Assembly (NCBI GenBank): GCA_003138855.1
Contig: PLHF01000104.1
Coordinates: 1 to 52,066 of the forward strand
Source of the DNA: Acidimicrobiaceae bacterium
Lineage (GTDB): Bacteria; Actinomycetota; Acidimicrobiia; Acidimicrobiales; RAAP-2
DNA length: 52,066 bases
Reading direction: 5' to 3'
Made by a program: the position numbers and the translations under genes. This document shows positions 25,386-33,440 of the stretch, in pieces. Under the pieces are notes generated by a model. That model was not told the DNA's origin. It searched no databases and saw only the letters and a list, made by a program, of their open reading frames with translations. Within the stretch, counting starts at the first letter, position 1. The number at the start of each line of letters is the position of its first letter.

Positions 25386-27094
25386 CCGGACGTGGCCGGC
25401 CCTGGTTCGCGCACCTGTGGGACCGGAACCTCCACCGCTATCCGGACCCGAGGGCCCGCTACGGCTACCTGGCCGTCGTGGTGCTGACCACCATCGTCCT
25501 CTACTACCAGCAGTACGTGGGTGGAGCGGTGGCCCCCTCCGTCCTCGCCCACTTCGACATGTCGTTCCGCTTCTACCTGACGGTGATCGTGGTGTCGAGC
25601 GTGGCCGGGGCGGTCGCGTCACTGCTGGCCGGTCTGGCCGACCGATGGGGACGGGCCAACATGGTCGTCTGGGGGCTGCTCGTGGCCAGCACGATCACCG
25701 CCTTCGGCATCCCCAACGCCTCATCCTCCATGGTCTACGGCGTGCTGGTCGCGGGCGTCGGTTTCATCGAGGGCATGGTCCTCGTGGCCACGCCCGCCCT
25801 GGTCCGGGACTTCTCACCGCAGGTCAAGCGCGGCGCGGCGATGGGGTTCTGGGTCCTCGGCCCGGTGGTGGGCAGTCTGGTCGTCTCCGAGGTCGCCTCC
25901 AACACGCTCGCCCACCTGCATCCGTGGCAGGACCAGTTCCACATCGCGGGGATCACTGGATACGCGATGTTCGTCGTCGCCTTCCTGACCCTGCGGGAGC
26001 TCTCCCCGCCTCTGCGCGACCAGATCATGGTGTCGATGCGGGAGCGGGTGCTGATCGAGGCCAGGGCCCGGGGGATCGACCCGATCGCCGCGGTCCGCAA
26101 TCCGTGGCGCCAGATGGCCACGGTGCGGATCGTGGTGCCGGCGCTGGGTCTGAGCGTCTTCCTCCTCATCTACTACGCCGCCGTCGGGTTCTTCGTCATC
26201 TACTTCAGCTCGGTCTTCGGGTTCTCGGAGGCCCGGGCCAACGGCTTGGGCAACTGGTTCTGGGCAGCGAACGCGGTCGCCGTGGTGGCGGTCGGCATCG
26301 TGTCGGACCGGGTGGGGGTGCGGAAGCCCTTCATGGTCGTCGGTGGCGCGGGCGCCATCGTGATGGCCGCCATCTTCGCCAGCCGGGCGACGCACCCGGC
26401 CACGGCGTACTCGTCGTTCATCGTCATCATCTCGATGCTGTCGGTGAGCCGCGGGATCGCCTACGCGCCGTGGATGGCGGCCTTCACCGAGACGGTCGAG
26501 GAGCGCAACCCGGCACTGGTGGCCACCGGGCTCGCGGTGTGGGGTTGGATCCTCCGTGTCGTCGCGGCCCTCTCCTTCCTGGTCCTGCCCTACGTGGTCA
26601 CGTCGGTCTCGCCGGTCGTCGACTACGGGACGCAGGTCAAGGCGATCACCGTGCGGTACGCACCCCAGGTCACCACCCTGACCGCGCTCGAGCCCGCCAC
26701 CCTGGCCGCGCTCCAGAAGAACATCGGTGACCGGGCGGCCATCGCGGCGGCGTCGTCGCAGATCGTGGCGCGGCTGCACACCACCCCGTTGGGGGCCCTC
26801 CAACGCCTGCTGGCCCTGCGCTCCATGCCCCGATCGGTCCGGGAGTACCTGGCCGCCCACGGGCCTCAGGTGCGGGCCGCGCAACAGGAGGCCCCGGCGC
26901 AGTGGGAGCGCTGGTGGTGGGTGTGCGTCGCCGGTGAGGTGCTGTTCCTCCCGACCATCTTCTTCCTGGTCGGACGGTGGCTCCCTGCCACGGCCCGCCG
27001 TGACGCAGAAGAGCATCGGAGGATGGTCGATGCGGAGGAGGCGCACCTGTCCGACCGACCCGCCGGTGCCGTGGTGCCGACCCCGACGGCTTGA
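25382..27094 (+). CDS. MFS transporter with a large non-membrane insert
   Basis: 570 residues from ATG 25382, which overlaps the leader ORF stop; ATG 25355 would add nine. The first ~440 residues make an MFS carrier: TM1 YLAVVVLTTIVLYYQQYVGG, motif A GLADRWGRANM, LVATPALVRDFSPQVKRGAAM and the second-half loop SDRVGVRKPF. A ~150-residue mostly hydrophilic segment (from VDYGTQVKAITVRYAPQVTT to AQWERWWW) sits before the last membrane helix, FLPTIFFLVGRWLPATARR. MFS proteins with this late insert are known in actinomycetes but without an assigned substrate. Confidence 0.83.
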   Translation: MTGRGRPWFAHLWDRNLHRYPDPRARYGYLAVVVLTTIVLYYQQYVGGAVAPSVLAHFDMSFRFYLTVIVVSSVAGAVASLLAGLADRWGRANMVVWGLLVASTITAFGIPNASSSMVYGVLVAGVGFIEGMVLVATPALVRDFSPQVKRGAAMGFWVLGPVVGSLVVSEVASNTLAHLHPWQDQFHIAGITGYAMFVVAFLTLRELSPPLRDQIMVSMRERVLIEARARGIDPIAAVRNPWRQMATVRIVVPALGLSVFLLIYYAAVGFFVIYFSSVFGFSEARANGLGNWFWAANAVAVVAVGIVSDRVGVRKPFMVVGGAGAIVMAAIFASRATHPATAYSSFIVIISMLSVSRGIAYAPWMAAFTETVEERNPALVATGLAVWGWILRVVAALSFLVLPYVVTSVSPVVDYGTQVKAITVRYAPQVTTLTALEPATLAALQKNIGDRAAIAAASSQIVARLHTTPLGALQRLLALRSMPRSVREYLAAHGPQVRAAQQEAPAQWERWWWVCVAGEVLFLPTIFFLVGRWLPATARRDAEEHRRMVDAEEAHLSDRPAGAVVPTPTA

Positions 27095-27384
27095 CGCCCG
27101 CTGCAGGTTCCCCGCGGAGCCGGGCAGCACCGGCCCGGTGCCGGCGACGCACCCTGACGGGGGCACCGGGCGAGTGGTCAGGGCGGATCGGGACAGACCG
27201 CGACCCCGCGGGTGAACCAACTCCGGGGCTTCGGGCCGACCCCGTACCGCTGTGCGACGTCGTCGAGCGCGAAGCCCGCTCCTCGGACCAGGACGACCGG
27301 GTCCGAGGTGAGACGACAGCCACCGGTGACGCCCCGATTCGCTTCTATGCGATCCGGAAGGCCGTGGTGGGGGCTCCCGGATCG

Positions 27385-27852
27385 CTACGTGAAGATGATC
27401 TCCCCTCCGGCAGCCATCTCGTAGAATTCGCCGACGGTGATGATGCCCATGACCTGCTCGACCAGGTCGTCCTCGGTGAGCTCGAACAGGTCCACCGAGG
27501 CCTTGCACGCGTAGATCCCCGCCCCGGTGTCGGCGATCATCTCGACGAACTCGGGAATGGGAGGGATGTCGAGCTTCTCCATCTTCTTCTCGAGGTAGTG
27601 GGTCATGACCGAGGACACCCCCGGCAGGCCGCCAGCCATCGTGGCCAGGTGCAGCCCGGGGTTGCCGACGGTGGCCACCTTGATGTGGTCGATCCTGGAC
27701 CGGTGCACGACGTCGAGGCCGAAGAACGTGAAGAAGAGGTTGGCGTCGATCCCCTCGGCTCGGGCACCGTTCGCCATGATCAGCGCCGGGTACACGCCTT
27801 CGAGCGAGCCTTTCGAGACGATGATCGATACCTTTTCGATGGTGTCGCTCAT
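27385..27852 (-). CDS. DsrE/DsrF-like sulfur-carrier protein (DsrE2-type)
   Basis: 155 residues. SIIVSKGSLEGVYPALIMAN and DANLFFTFFGLDVV are the N-terminal DsrE-like strands, followed by TGAGIYACKASVDLFELTED with the single conserved cysteine (Cys116) that carries persulfide in this family. An HTTP-like hydrophobic C-terminus, MAAGGEIIFT, ends the fold. It follows the TusE/DsrC-like gene by ~40 bp in the same direction and has an AAGGAAGG ribosome site. It is likely to relay sulfane sulfur between the SQR-like enzyme and the TusE-like carrier (inference from neighbours). Confidence 0.85.
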   Translation of the reverse strand: MSDTIEKVSIIVSKGSLEGVYPALIMANGARAEGIDANLFFTFFGLDVVHRSRIDHIKVATVGNPGLHLATMAGGLPGVSSVMTHYLEKKMEKLDIPPIPEFVEMIADTGAGIYACKASVDLFELTEDDLVEQVMGIITVGEFYEMAAGGEIIFT

Positions 27853-27891
27853 GGCGCACCTTCCTTTCGTGGTCCGGGACCCGACGAGTGG

Positions 27892-28209
27892 CTAGATGCA
27901 GCCGCGGGGCTTGGGGATGCCGGCGATCTTGGCTGCGATCTTGGCCGGGCCCTTGGGGAAGAGCTGGTAGAGCTCCTTGACCGTGACGCCCGAGGTCTTG
28001 CCGAGGACGCGGACGGTCGGCCCCGTCCCCTTCTCGGCGTACTCCGTCCGCATGAACTTGATGACCTGCCAGTGCGGCTCGGTGAGCTCTTCGATGCCCT
28101 GGGCCCGGGCGATCTCCGGAGCCATGGCCTCGGTCCACTGACCGGGGTCCTCGAAGAACCCCTCGTCGTTGACCTTCACTTCTGTTCCGGCATAGGTGAC
28201 AACGGGCAT
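27892..28209 (-). CDS. TusE/DsrC-like sulfur-carrier protein with one C-terminal Cys
   Basis: 105 residues: NDEGFFEDPGQWTEAMAPEI, the helical WQVIKFMRTEYAEKGTGPTV core and the swinging C-terminal arm ending PKPRGCI. The penultimate Cys104 (CysA of DsrC) is present, while the second arm cysteine of true DsrC, 11 residues earlier, is Ala93. That makes it TusE-like, able to accept persulfide but not to form the DsrC trisulfide. AAAGGAG precedes ATG 28209. It is flanked by the SQR-like and DsrE-like genes on the same strand. Confidence 0.9.
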   Translation of the reverse strand: MPVVTYAGTEVKVNDEGFFEDPGQWTEAMAPEIARAQGIEELTEPHWQVIKFMRTEYAEKGTGPTVRVLGKTSGVTVKELYQLFPKGPAKIAAKIAGIPKPRGCI

Positions 28210-28250
28210 GGTCGGCTCCTTTCAGCTGATCCGGTGGGTGGCGCGGGCTG

Positions 28251-29495
28251 TCATGGGACGCCCTCTTTGTCCTTGCCCCGGGTGGGCATCGCCGAGCCGA
28301 CACCGGGCAGGTCGTGACCTGGCAGGAGGCTGTGCCAGTAGAGGGACTGGAACATCAGCTTGCCCAGATGGTTGAGCCGCGACTCCTTGAGCAGCGGGAG
28401 GCCCACGCCGGCGGGGAAGTGGCCCGGGAGGGGCTCGACGTCGTAGTTGAAGTCGATCAGCAACGCCTTGCCGAACCCGGTCTCGATGAAGCAGTTGGCG
28501 TGCCCGTCGTAGCTGCCGTCGAGCGGCTCGTCGGCCAGGAAGCGCCGGATGTTCTCGACGAGCACCTCGCCTTCGAAGTGGGTGACCGACCCGGCCTTGG
28601 ACGTGGGCACGCCGGCGGCATCGCCGATGGCGAAGACATTGGGCTTGGCGGTGGACTGCAGCGTGTGCACGTCGACCGGCACGAAGCCCAGGTCGTCACC
28701 GAGGCCCGGGGACCGCGACACGTAGGCCGCTCCTCCATGGAGCGGCACCACCACGGCCAGGTCGAAGCCGACTTCGCGCCCGTCGTAGGACACCAATCGC
28801 CCGCCGGGCCCGTCGACCTCCCCGGTGTTGAACTCGGTCACGAGGGCGACGCCCTTCTCCTCGAGCAGGCCGGCCAGTCTCGCGGCCGCCACCGGCTTGG
28901 TGAACGCCCCGTCCAGCGGGGTCACGTACGTCAGTTCGACGCGCTCGCGAACTCCTTGCTGTTGGAAGAACCAGTCCGCCAGGAAGCAGAACTCGAGGGG
29001 GGCGACCGGGCACTTGATGGGCATGTCGACCACGTTGACCACCACCCGGCCTCCCTCGAAGTACTCGAGTGCGTCATGGAGGCCGGCCGCTCCAACCCGG
29101 TCGTAGAAGGTGAAGACCTTCTCCATCCACCCCGGACCGGTGAGGCCCTCGGTCTCCTCCTCGACCAGTACGCACCCGGTGGCGATGACCAGCACGTCGT
29201 ACTCGAGCACGGTGCCGTCCTGGAGTTGCACGCTGTCCGACTCGGTGTCCACGTGGTCGATCGGGACCTGCCGGAACTCGATTCCCTTGTGCAGCTGGTG
29301 CGCTCGGGACCGCACGATCTCGTCGGCGTGGGCCAGGCCGAAGGGGACGAACAGCAGCCCCGGCTGGTAGACGTGGGCATCGTCCTGGTCGACAACCACG
29401 ATCTCGAGGTCGTCGGTGGGATAGAGGCGCCGCAGCCGGTTGGCACTCAGGGTGCCTCCGGTGCCGCCTCCGAGGATGACGACTCGCTTGGGCAT
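28251..29495 (-). CDS. Sulfide:quinone oxidoreductase-like flavoprotein
   Basis: 414 residues. FAD-binding VVILGGGTGGTLSANRLRR at the N-terminus, VLVIATGC, a second dinucleotide region and the FAD/quinone motif VFAIGDAAGVPTSKAGSVTH. Four cysteines stand out: 108, 162 (IKCPVAPLEF), 170 and 335 (HANCFIETG). Cys162 and Cys335 match the redox pair of SQR enzymes, which oxidise sulfide to sulfane sulfur and pass electrons to quinone at the membrane. It is first in the cluster with TusE-like and DsrE-like genes. Related FAD/NAD(P) oxidoreductases have been labelled SQR-like without proof, so substrate is inferred. Confidence 0.85.
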   Translation of the reverse strand: MPKRVVILGGGTGGTLSANRLRRLYPTDDLEIVVVDQDDAHVYQPGLLFVPFGLAHADEIVRSRAHQLHKGIEFRQVPIDHVDTESDSVQLQDGTVLEYDVLVIATGCVLVEEETEGLTGPGWMEKVFTFYDRVGAAGLHDALEYFEGGRVVVNVVDMPIKCPVAPLEFCFLADWFFQQQGVRERVELTYVTPLDGAFTKPVAAARLAGLLEEKGVALVTEFNTGEVDGPGGRLVSYDGREVGFDLAVVVPLHGGAAYVSRSPGLGDDLGFVPVDVHTLQSTAKPNVFAIGDAAGVPTSKAGSVTHFEGEVLVENIRRFLADEPLDGSYDGHANCFIETGFGKALLIDFNYDVEPLPGHFPAGVGLPLLKESRLNHLGKLMFQSLYWHSLLPGHDLPGVGSAMPTRGKDKEGVP

Positions 29496-29701
29496 CTGTC
29501 CATCCTGGCGTGCCGCGACGCCGGCGGGTAGGGCATTTCGTCCCTTCTTCCGCGCCGGTGAAGGGCGCGTTCTGGCAGGTGAGAGCCTGTGTCGGCTACT
29601 CAAGTGCCCTGTGGGCATCCCGCCCCCGGCACCGGCCGGTCCGATCCAGGCATCCCGTCAGCCGTCTGCGGAGTGATACCCCAGGGCGTAGGTGCAGAAG
29701 A

Positions 29702-29875
29702 GTGACATGCCGGAAGTGCGGTCGTCCGTCGTGGAAGGGCTGCGGTGCTCACGTGGAGCAGGTGCTCCGCGACGTACCGCTTGCTGAACGTTGCCAGTGC
29801 CGGACCGAGGAGGCTCCCGCCGAGCGGCGCTTCTGGGCGTCCCGCTCGTCGATGACGGCGGGGAAGCAGGAGTGA
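29702..29875 (+). CDS. Small Cys-rich (zinc-ribbon-like) protein
   Basis: 57 residues from GTG 29702. VTCRKCGRPSWKGCGAHVEQ, then VLRDVPLAERCQCR, is a compact pattern of Cys-x2-Cys ... Cys-Gly-x-His ... Cys-x-Cys that is common among small actinobacterial proteins and likely binds zinc. The stop overlaps the GTG start of the next reading frame (GTGA), so it was coupled to the CoA-disulfide reductase-like gene that is now broken. It is divergent from the SQR-like gene. Function unknown; a metal- or thiol-linked role is suggested only by its neighbours. Confidence 0.65.
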   Translation: MTCRKCGRPSWKGCGAHVEQVLRDVPLAERCQCRTEEAPAERRFWASRSSMTAGKQE

Positions 29876-30193
29876 GGCCACCGAGGGCGACGGCGGAGAG
29901 CGGGACAGCGGATCGGACGAGGCGTGTGGTGATCATCGGGGGCGTCGCCGGAGGGATGTCGACGGCGACGCGGCTCCGCCGGCTCGACGCCAGGGTCGAC
30001 AGCGAGGTCGTCGCCATCGACCGGGCCCGTGGTCGTCTACTGCGAAGTGGGCCGGCGAGGGCACACGGCGACCGCGTTGCTGCGCGAGCTCGGAGTCGAG
30101 GCCCGCAATCTCGATGGCGGCTACAGGACCTGGTTCGCTGCGACCTGCGCCCGGGCGCAGGTCGCAGCGATCGTCCCTACGCCAGCTTCGTGA
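29872..30193 (+). pseudogene. Remnant of CoA-disulfide reductase-rhodanese fusion (internal deletion)
   Basis: The 5' part (GTG 29872, same frame to about 30018) encodes VVIIGGVAGGMSTATRLRRL, the FAD-binding start of CoA-disulfide reductase-like proteins. From about 30026, in a different frame, comes PVVVYCEVGRRGHTATALLR then ELGVEARNLDGGYRTW, the C-terminal rhodanese domain of the same fusion family, ending at TGA 30191. The ~400 residues that should lie between (most of the reductase) are gone. This is the cleanest example of gene decay in the window, and it lies beside the sulfur cluster that such an enzyme would serve. Confidence 0.8.
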
Positions 30194-30327
30194 AGAGCCG
30201 CTGGACCTCGTCGATCGGGGAGCCGGCAGCTTCGGCGTCGTCGGGGTGCTCGATGCAGTACCCGAGGCCGTTGGCGATGAGCCGGAACCCGGGGGGGAAA
30301 TGCCTGGTCAAGCCCGAGAGTTTGCAT
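30177..30327 (-). pseudogene. Small frameshifted ORF, unknown
   Basis: On the minus strand ATG 30327 gives MQTLGLDQAF. After a run of seven C (plus-strand Gs near 30292-30298) the sensible frame changes to PPGFRLIANGLGYCIEHPDD and AEAAGSPIDEVQRLFTKLA before a stop at 30177. The two parts read as one protein of ~50 residues if one base of the run is ignored. The homopolymer makes a sequencing error as likely as a true mutation. Family not recognised; the 3' end overlaps the rhodanese remnant. Confidence 0.4.
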
Positions 30328-30401
30328 CCCGTTCACCTTCCGGTCACGCTTCACCACGGGGGAACGTTCGGTGCGTTGTTCCGGGTAGCAGAGGGGGACC
30401 G

Positions 30402-31976
30402 TTGAGACCAGGGCCGGAAGGCAGTACGGCGAGGGGAACCGGTCCGGCGTTCGATCGGCGACTTTTTCTGGGAGGAGCGTTGGCTGCGGGCACCGGTGCC
30501 CTGTTGTCGGCATGCGGATCGCCCTCCACGGTATCCAAGGCTGCGTCGACCGCTCCGGCCGGATCGGATCTGGGGGCCATCGAGCACGTGGTGTTCCTGA
30601 TGCAGGAGAACCGGTCGTTCGACCACTACTTCGGCTCCTACCCGGGAGTTCGGGGGTTCGACGACCACCCTGCGGGAAACCTCGGCGCGTTCTCCCAGCC
30701 CTATGCCGCGAATGCCACCCGGTCGCCGGTCGGTCGCCAACTGCCGTTCCGCCTCGAGGTAGCCTCCGATCAGGGTGAGTGCACCCATGACCTGAGCCAC
30801 GATTGGCTGCCTCAGCACCTCTGCCGCGGGGGCGGCTCGATGGACGCGTTCGTGAGCACCCACACCTCGCCCCAGTTGGAGGGCCCGGTCAACGGTGTTC
30901 TCACCATGGGCTACTACACCCGTTCCGATCTGCCGTACCACTACGCGCTGGCCGATGCCTTCACCATCTGTGACGGCTACCACTGTTCGATCATGGGACC
31001 CACCCACCCCAACCGGTTGATGTCGATCTCGGGGACCATCGACCCTTCGGGGACGCACGGCGGGCCGGTGCTCATCACCAACCCGTCACCCGATGCGCGG
31101 TTCAGTGTCGACTGGACGACCATGCCCGAGGTGCTCGAGGACGCGGGCGTGTCGTGGAAGGTCTACACGCCACCAGGTCCGGCTTTCCGGGTGAGCTCCC
31201 CGGAGGTGCTGTACGTCTCCGATGCCATACTGCCGTACTTCTCCCAGTACTCGGACCCGAGCTCGCCGCTGTACCAGAAGGCGTTCAACCCGATCTTCCC
31301 CGACACCTTCACCCAGGATGTGCGGTCGGGGACCCTACCCAAGGTGTCGTGGATCATCCCTCCGCTGGGCTACGACGAGCATCCGCCGGCACCGCCGGCC
31401 CTCGGAGCCTGGGTCATCGACCAGGTGCTCCAGACACTGACCTCCAATGAGGACGTGTGGTCGAAGACGGTCCTGTTCGTCATGTACGACGAGAACGACG
31501 GGTTCTTCGACCATGTGGCACCACCGGTGGCTCCCCCCGGCACTTCGGGGGAGTACCTGACCGTGCAGCCCCTTCCCGCCGACGCCCAAGGGGTGGCGGG
31601 GCCGCTCGGACTGGGATTCCGGGTGCCGATGATCGTGGTCTCGCCGTTCAGCCGCGGGGGCTATGTCTCGTCGGAGACGTTCGACCACACCTCCCAGCTC
31701 CGGTTCCTCGAAGAGCGCTTCGGGGTGAAGGCGCCGAACATCTCGGCCTGGCGACGCAGCACGGTCGGCAACCTCGTCGGCACCCTACGAATGGGCAGTG
31801 CGCAGACGTCGCCGCCGGTCCTTCCGTCCACGTCCAACGACACCGTGGCGTACGTCGACTCCCTCGGTTGCCAGGCCGGCGACATCCTCGAGGTCAACAG
31901 CAGCCAGCCTCCGTATCCGCTACCCGATCCGCAGGTCATGCCGACCCAGGAGCCTGGCGCTCCGAAGCGGGTCTGA
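30402..31976 (+). CDS. Tat-exported phospholipase C / acid phosphatase family protein
   Basis: 524 residues from TTG 30402 (AGAGGGGG just upstream). The N-terminus FDRRLFLGGALAAGTGALLS followed by ACGS combines a twin-arginine signal with a lipobox Cys, so a Tat-exported lipoprotein is predicted. The mature enzyme shows the PLC/AcpA signatures FLMQENRSFDHYFGSYPG, CDGYHCSIMGPTHPNRLMS, PPLGYDEHPP and VMYDENDGFFDHVAPP, which supply metal and nucleophile residues. Such enzymes hydrolyse phospholipids or phosphomonoesters outside the cell to obtain phosphate or choline. It is shorter than mycobacterial Plc at the C-terminus, where the usual extra C-terminal domains are missing, closer to AcpA-type proteins. 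Confidence 0.87.
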   Translation: MRPGPEGSTARGTGPAFDRRLFLGGALAAGTGALLSACGSPSTVSKAASTAPAGSDLGAIEHVVFLMQENRSFDHYFGSYPGVRGFDDHPAGNLGAFSQPYAANATRSPVGRQLPFRLEVASDQGECTHDLSHDWLPQHLCRGGGSMDAFVSTHTSPQLEGPVNGVLTMGYYTRSDLPYHYALADAFTICDGYHCSIMGPTHPNRLMSISGTIDPSGTHGGPVLITNPSPDARFSVDWTTMPEVLEDAGVSWKVYTPPGPAFRVSSPEVLYVSDAILPYFSQYSDPSSPLYQKAFNPIFPDTFTQDVRSGTLPKVSWIIPPLGYDEHPPAPPALGAWVIDQVLQTLTSNEDVWSKTVLFVMYDENDGFFDHVAPPVAPPGTSGEYLTVQPLPADAQGVAGPLGLGFRVPMIVVSPFSRGGYVSSETFDHTSQLRFLEERFGVKAPNISAWRRSTVGNLVGTLRMGSAQTSPPVLPSTSNDTVAYVDSLGCQAGDILEVNSSQPPYPLPDPQVMPTQEPGAPKRV

Positions 31977-32345
31977 ACGACCACGCTCGACGGCGCGGAC
32001 CGGCCGAGCCTGGAGTAGCTGCATCAGGTCGGCTCGCGGCTGGCGTCGGTTCCCCCTGGTGTTCCAGCACCTCGTGGGGACGATCGCCGTCGGCACCGGA
32101 CCGGCTGTCGATTGGTTTCGCACCCGTCTGACATCCTGATGTCTGCTCGTCGAGGCGAAGCCGGGTCCGGTCGCCCCGGGTCCGGTCGGGTTCACCGTCT
32201 CCGTTGGCTACGCCGGGCACCCGGGCTTGTTCCGGCGGCTGAGCGATGGCCTGGTGCGCACCCCCCGACCTCCCGTTGGCCGTCGTCGCCGAATAGTTCA
32301 ATCTATGTTGAGTTCTACGGGCGTTGACTGAAGGAGGGCGGGGCC
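31977..32345. other. Intergenic region with a short direct repeat and likely promoter
   Basis: No gene is recognised. CCGGGTCCGGTCG occurs twice (32161-32173 and 32176-32188). Nearer the ABC permease are an imperfect inverted repeat TTCAA-TCTATG-TTGAG around 32300, containing a -10-like TATGTT, and the AAGGAGGGC ribosome site just before GTG 32346. Confidence 0.4.
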
Positions 32346-33440
32346 GTGTGGGCGATGATCGTCAAGGAGTTCCGCCAGCTCGAGCGGGACAGGCGGACCC
32401 TGGCGATGCTGATCGTCCTGCCCGTGCTGCTCCTGGTGATCTTCGGCTACGCGGCCCGGTTCGACGTCTCGAACATCCCGACCGTCGTGGTCGGCCCCCA
32501 GGCCGAGCAGGTCGCCGCCCATCTCGGCGCCCCGTTCCGGGTGGTGGAGGTCGACCCGGGAGCCGGCCGGTCTGTGGCGGAGTCGCGCCTGCAGGACGGC
32601 AAGGCCGTGGTCGGCGTGGTTACCGGGGGGAGCCCGCTCCTCGTGCTCATGGACGGGACCCAGCTCTTCTCCGTGCGGGCGGCGCAGACCGCGCTCGGGC
32701 ACATGGCCCAGGTGGCCGGTGCGGGTGGGGCGGCGCCTGCGGCGGCACAGGCGGTCACGGTCCAGATCCTCTACAACCCGAACCTGTCGACGTCGTGGAT
32801 CATGATCCCGGGTCTCACCGGCCTGATCCTGGTATTCATCGGCACCCTGGTCACCAGCCTCGGCATCGTGCGCGAACGCCAGTCCGGGACCATCGAACAG
32901 CTTGCGGTCATGCCCTTCCGACCCTGGGACGTCATCTTCGGGAAGATCGTCCCCTACCTGCTGGTCGCATCGGTCGACCTCGTGATGATCGTGGTCGTCG
33001 GCATGCTGCTCTTCGGCGTCCCGTTCGTCGGCAGCGTCGCCACGTTCGCGCTGGGTGCGGTGCTGTTCCTGATGGTCACCCTGGGCATGGGCGTGCTGAT
33101 CTCGACCGTGTCGCAGAACCAGGGACAGGCCATCCAACTGGCCATCATGTTCCTGGTCCCCCAGGTCCTGCTGTCCGGCCTGATCTTCCCGATCTCGTCG
33201 ATGGCTGCGGGGGTGCGGTGGATCGCCTACGTCCTCCCCCTGACCTACTTCGTCCAGATCAGCCGGGGCGTGATGCTGAAGGGCACGCCGATCGACGCGC
33301 TCTGGGAGCCGCTCGTACTGCTCGCCGCACTGGCGGTCGTCGTGCTCGGACTGGCGGTACTCCGGTTCAGGCGTGACCTGGCGCCGAGCGACCGGCGTCG
33401 TCGGGGCGCCGACTCCGAGCCGGAGAGCCTGCAGCCATGA
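32346..33440 (+). CDS. ABC-2 type exporter permease
   Basis: 364 residues from GTG 32346 with AAGGAGGGC upstream. A first membrane helix (about 19-37, LAMLIVLPVLLLVIFGYAA) is followed by a ~130-residue outside domain and five to six helices in the C-terminal half, including MIPGLTGLILVFIGTLVTSL and a family motif near GIVRERQSGTIEQL. This layout is that of YbhS/YhhJ-type ABC-2 permeases, which export drugs or lipids. The stop overlaps the first ATPase gene by the ATGA arrangement. Only one permease gene is present, so a homodimer is likely. Confidence 0.87.
   Translation: MWAMIVKEFRQLERDRRTLAMLIVLPVLLLVIFGYAARFDVSNIPTVVVGPQAEQVAAHLGAPFRVVEVDPGAGRSVAESRLQDGKAVVGVVTGGSPLLVLMDGTQLFSVRAAQTALGHMAQVAGAGGAAPAAAQAVTVQILYNPNLSTSWIMIPGLTGLILVFIGTLVTSLGIVRERQSGTIEQLAVMPFRPWDVIFGKIVPYLLVASVDLVMIVVVGMLLFGVPFVGSVATFALGAVLFLMVTLGMGVLISTVSQNQGQAIQLAIMFLVPQVLLSGLIFPISSMAAGVRWIAYVLPLTYFVQISRGVMLKGTPIDALWEPLVLLAALAVVVLGLAVLRFRRDLAPSDRRRRGADSEPESLQP

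Noticed and set aside
27127-27141. Hairpin GCACCG-GCC-CGGTGC after the MFS gene as terminator
   Set aside because: Short 6-bp stem without a T run; similar small hairpins occur by chance in GC-rich DNA.
25814-28303. 829-codon minus-strand open frame
   Set aside because: Covers the MFS gene antisense and crosses the DsrE/TusE genes in the wrong frame; composition is typical of shadow frames.
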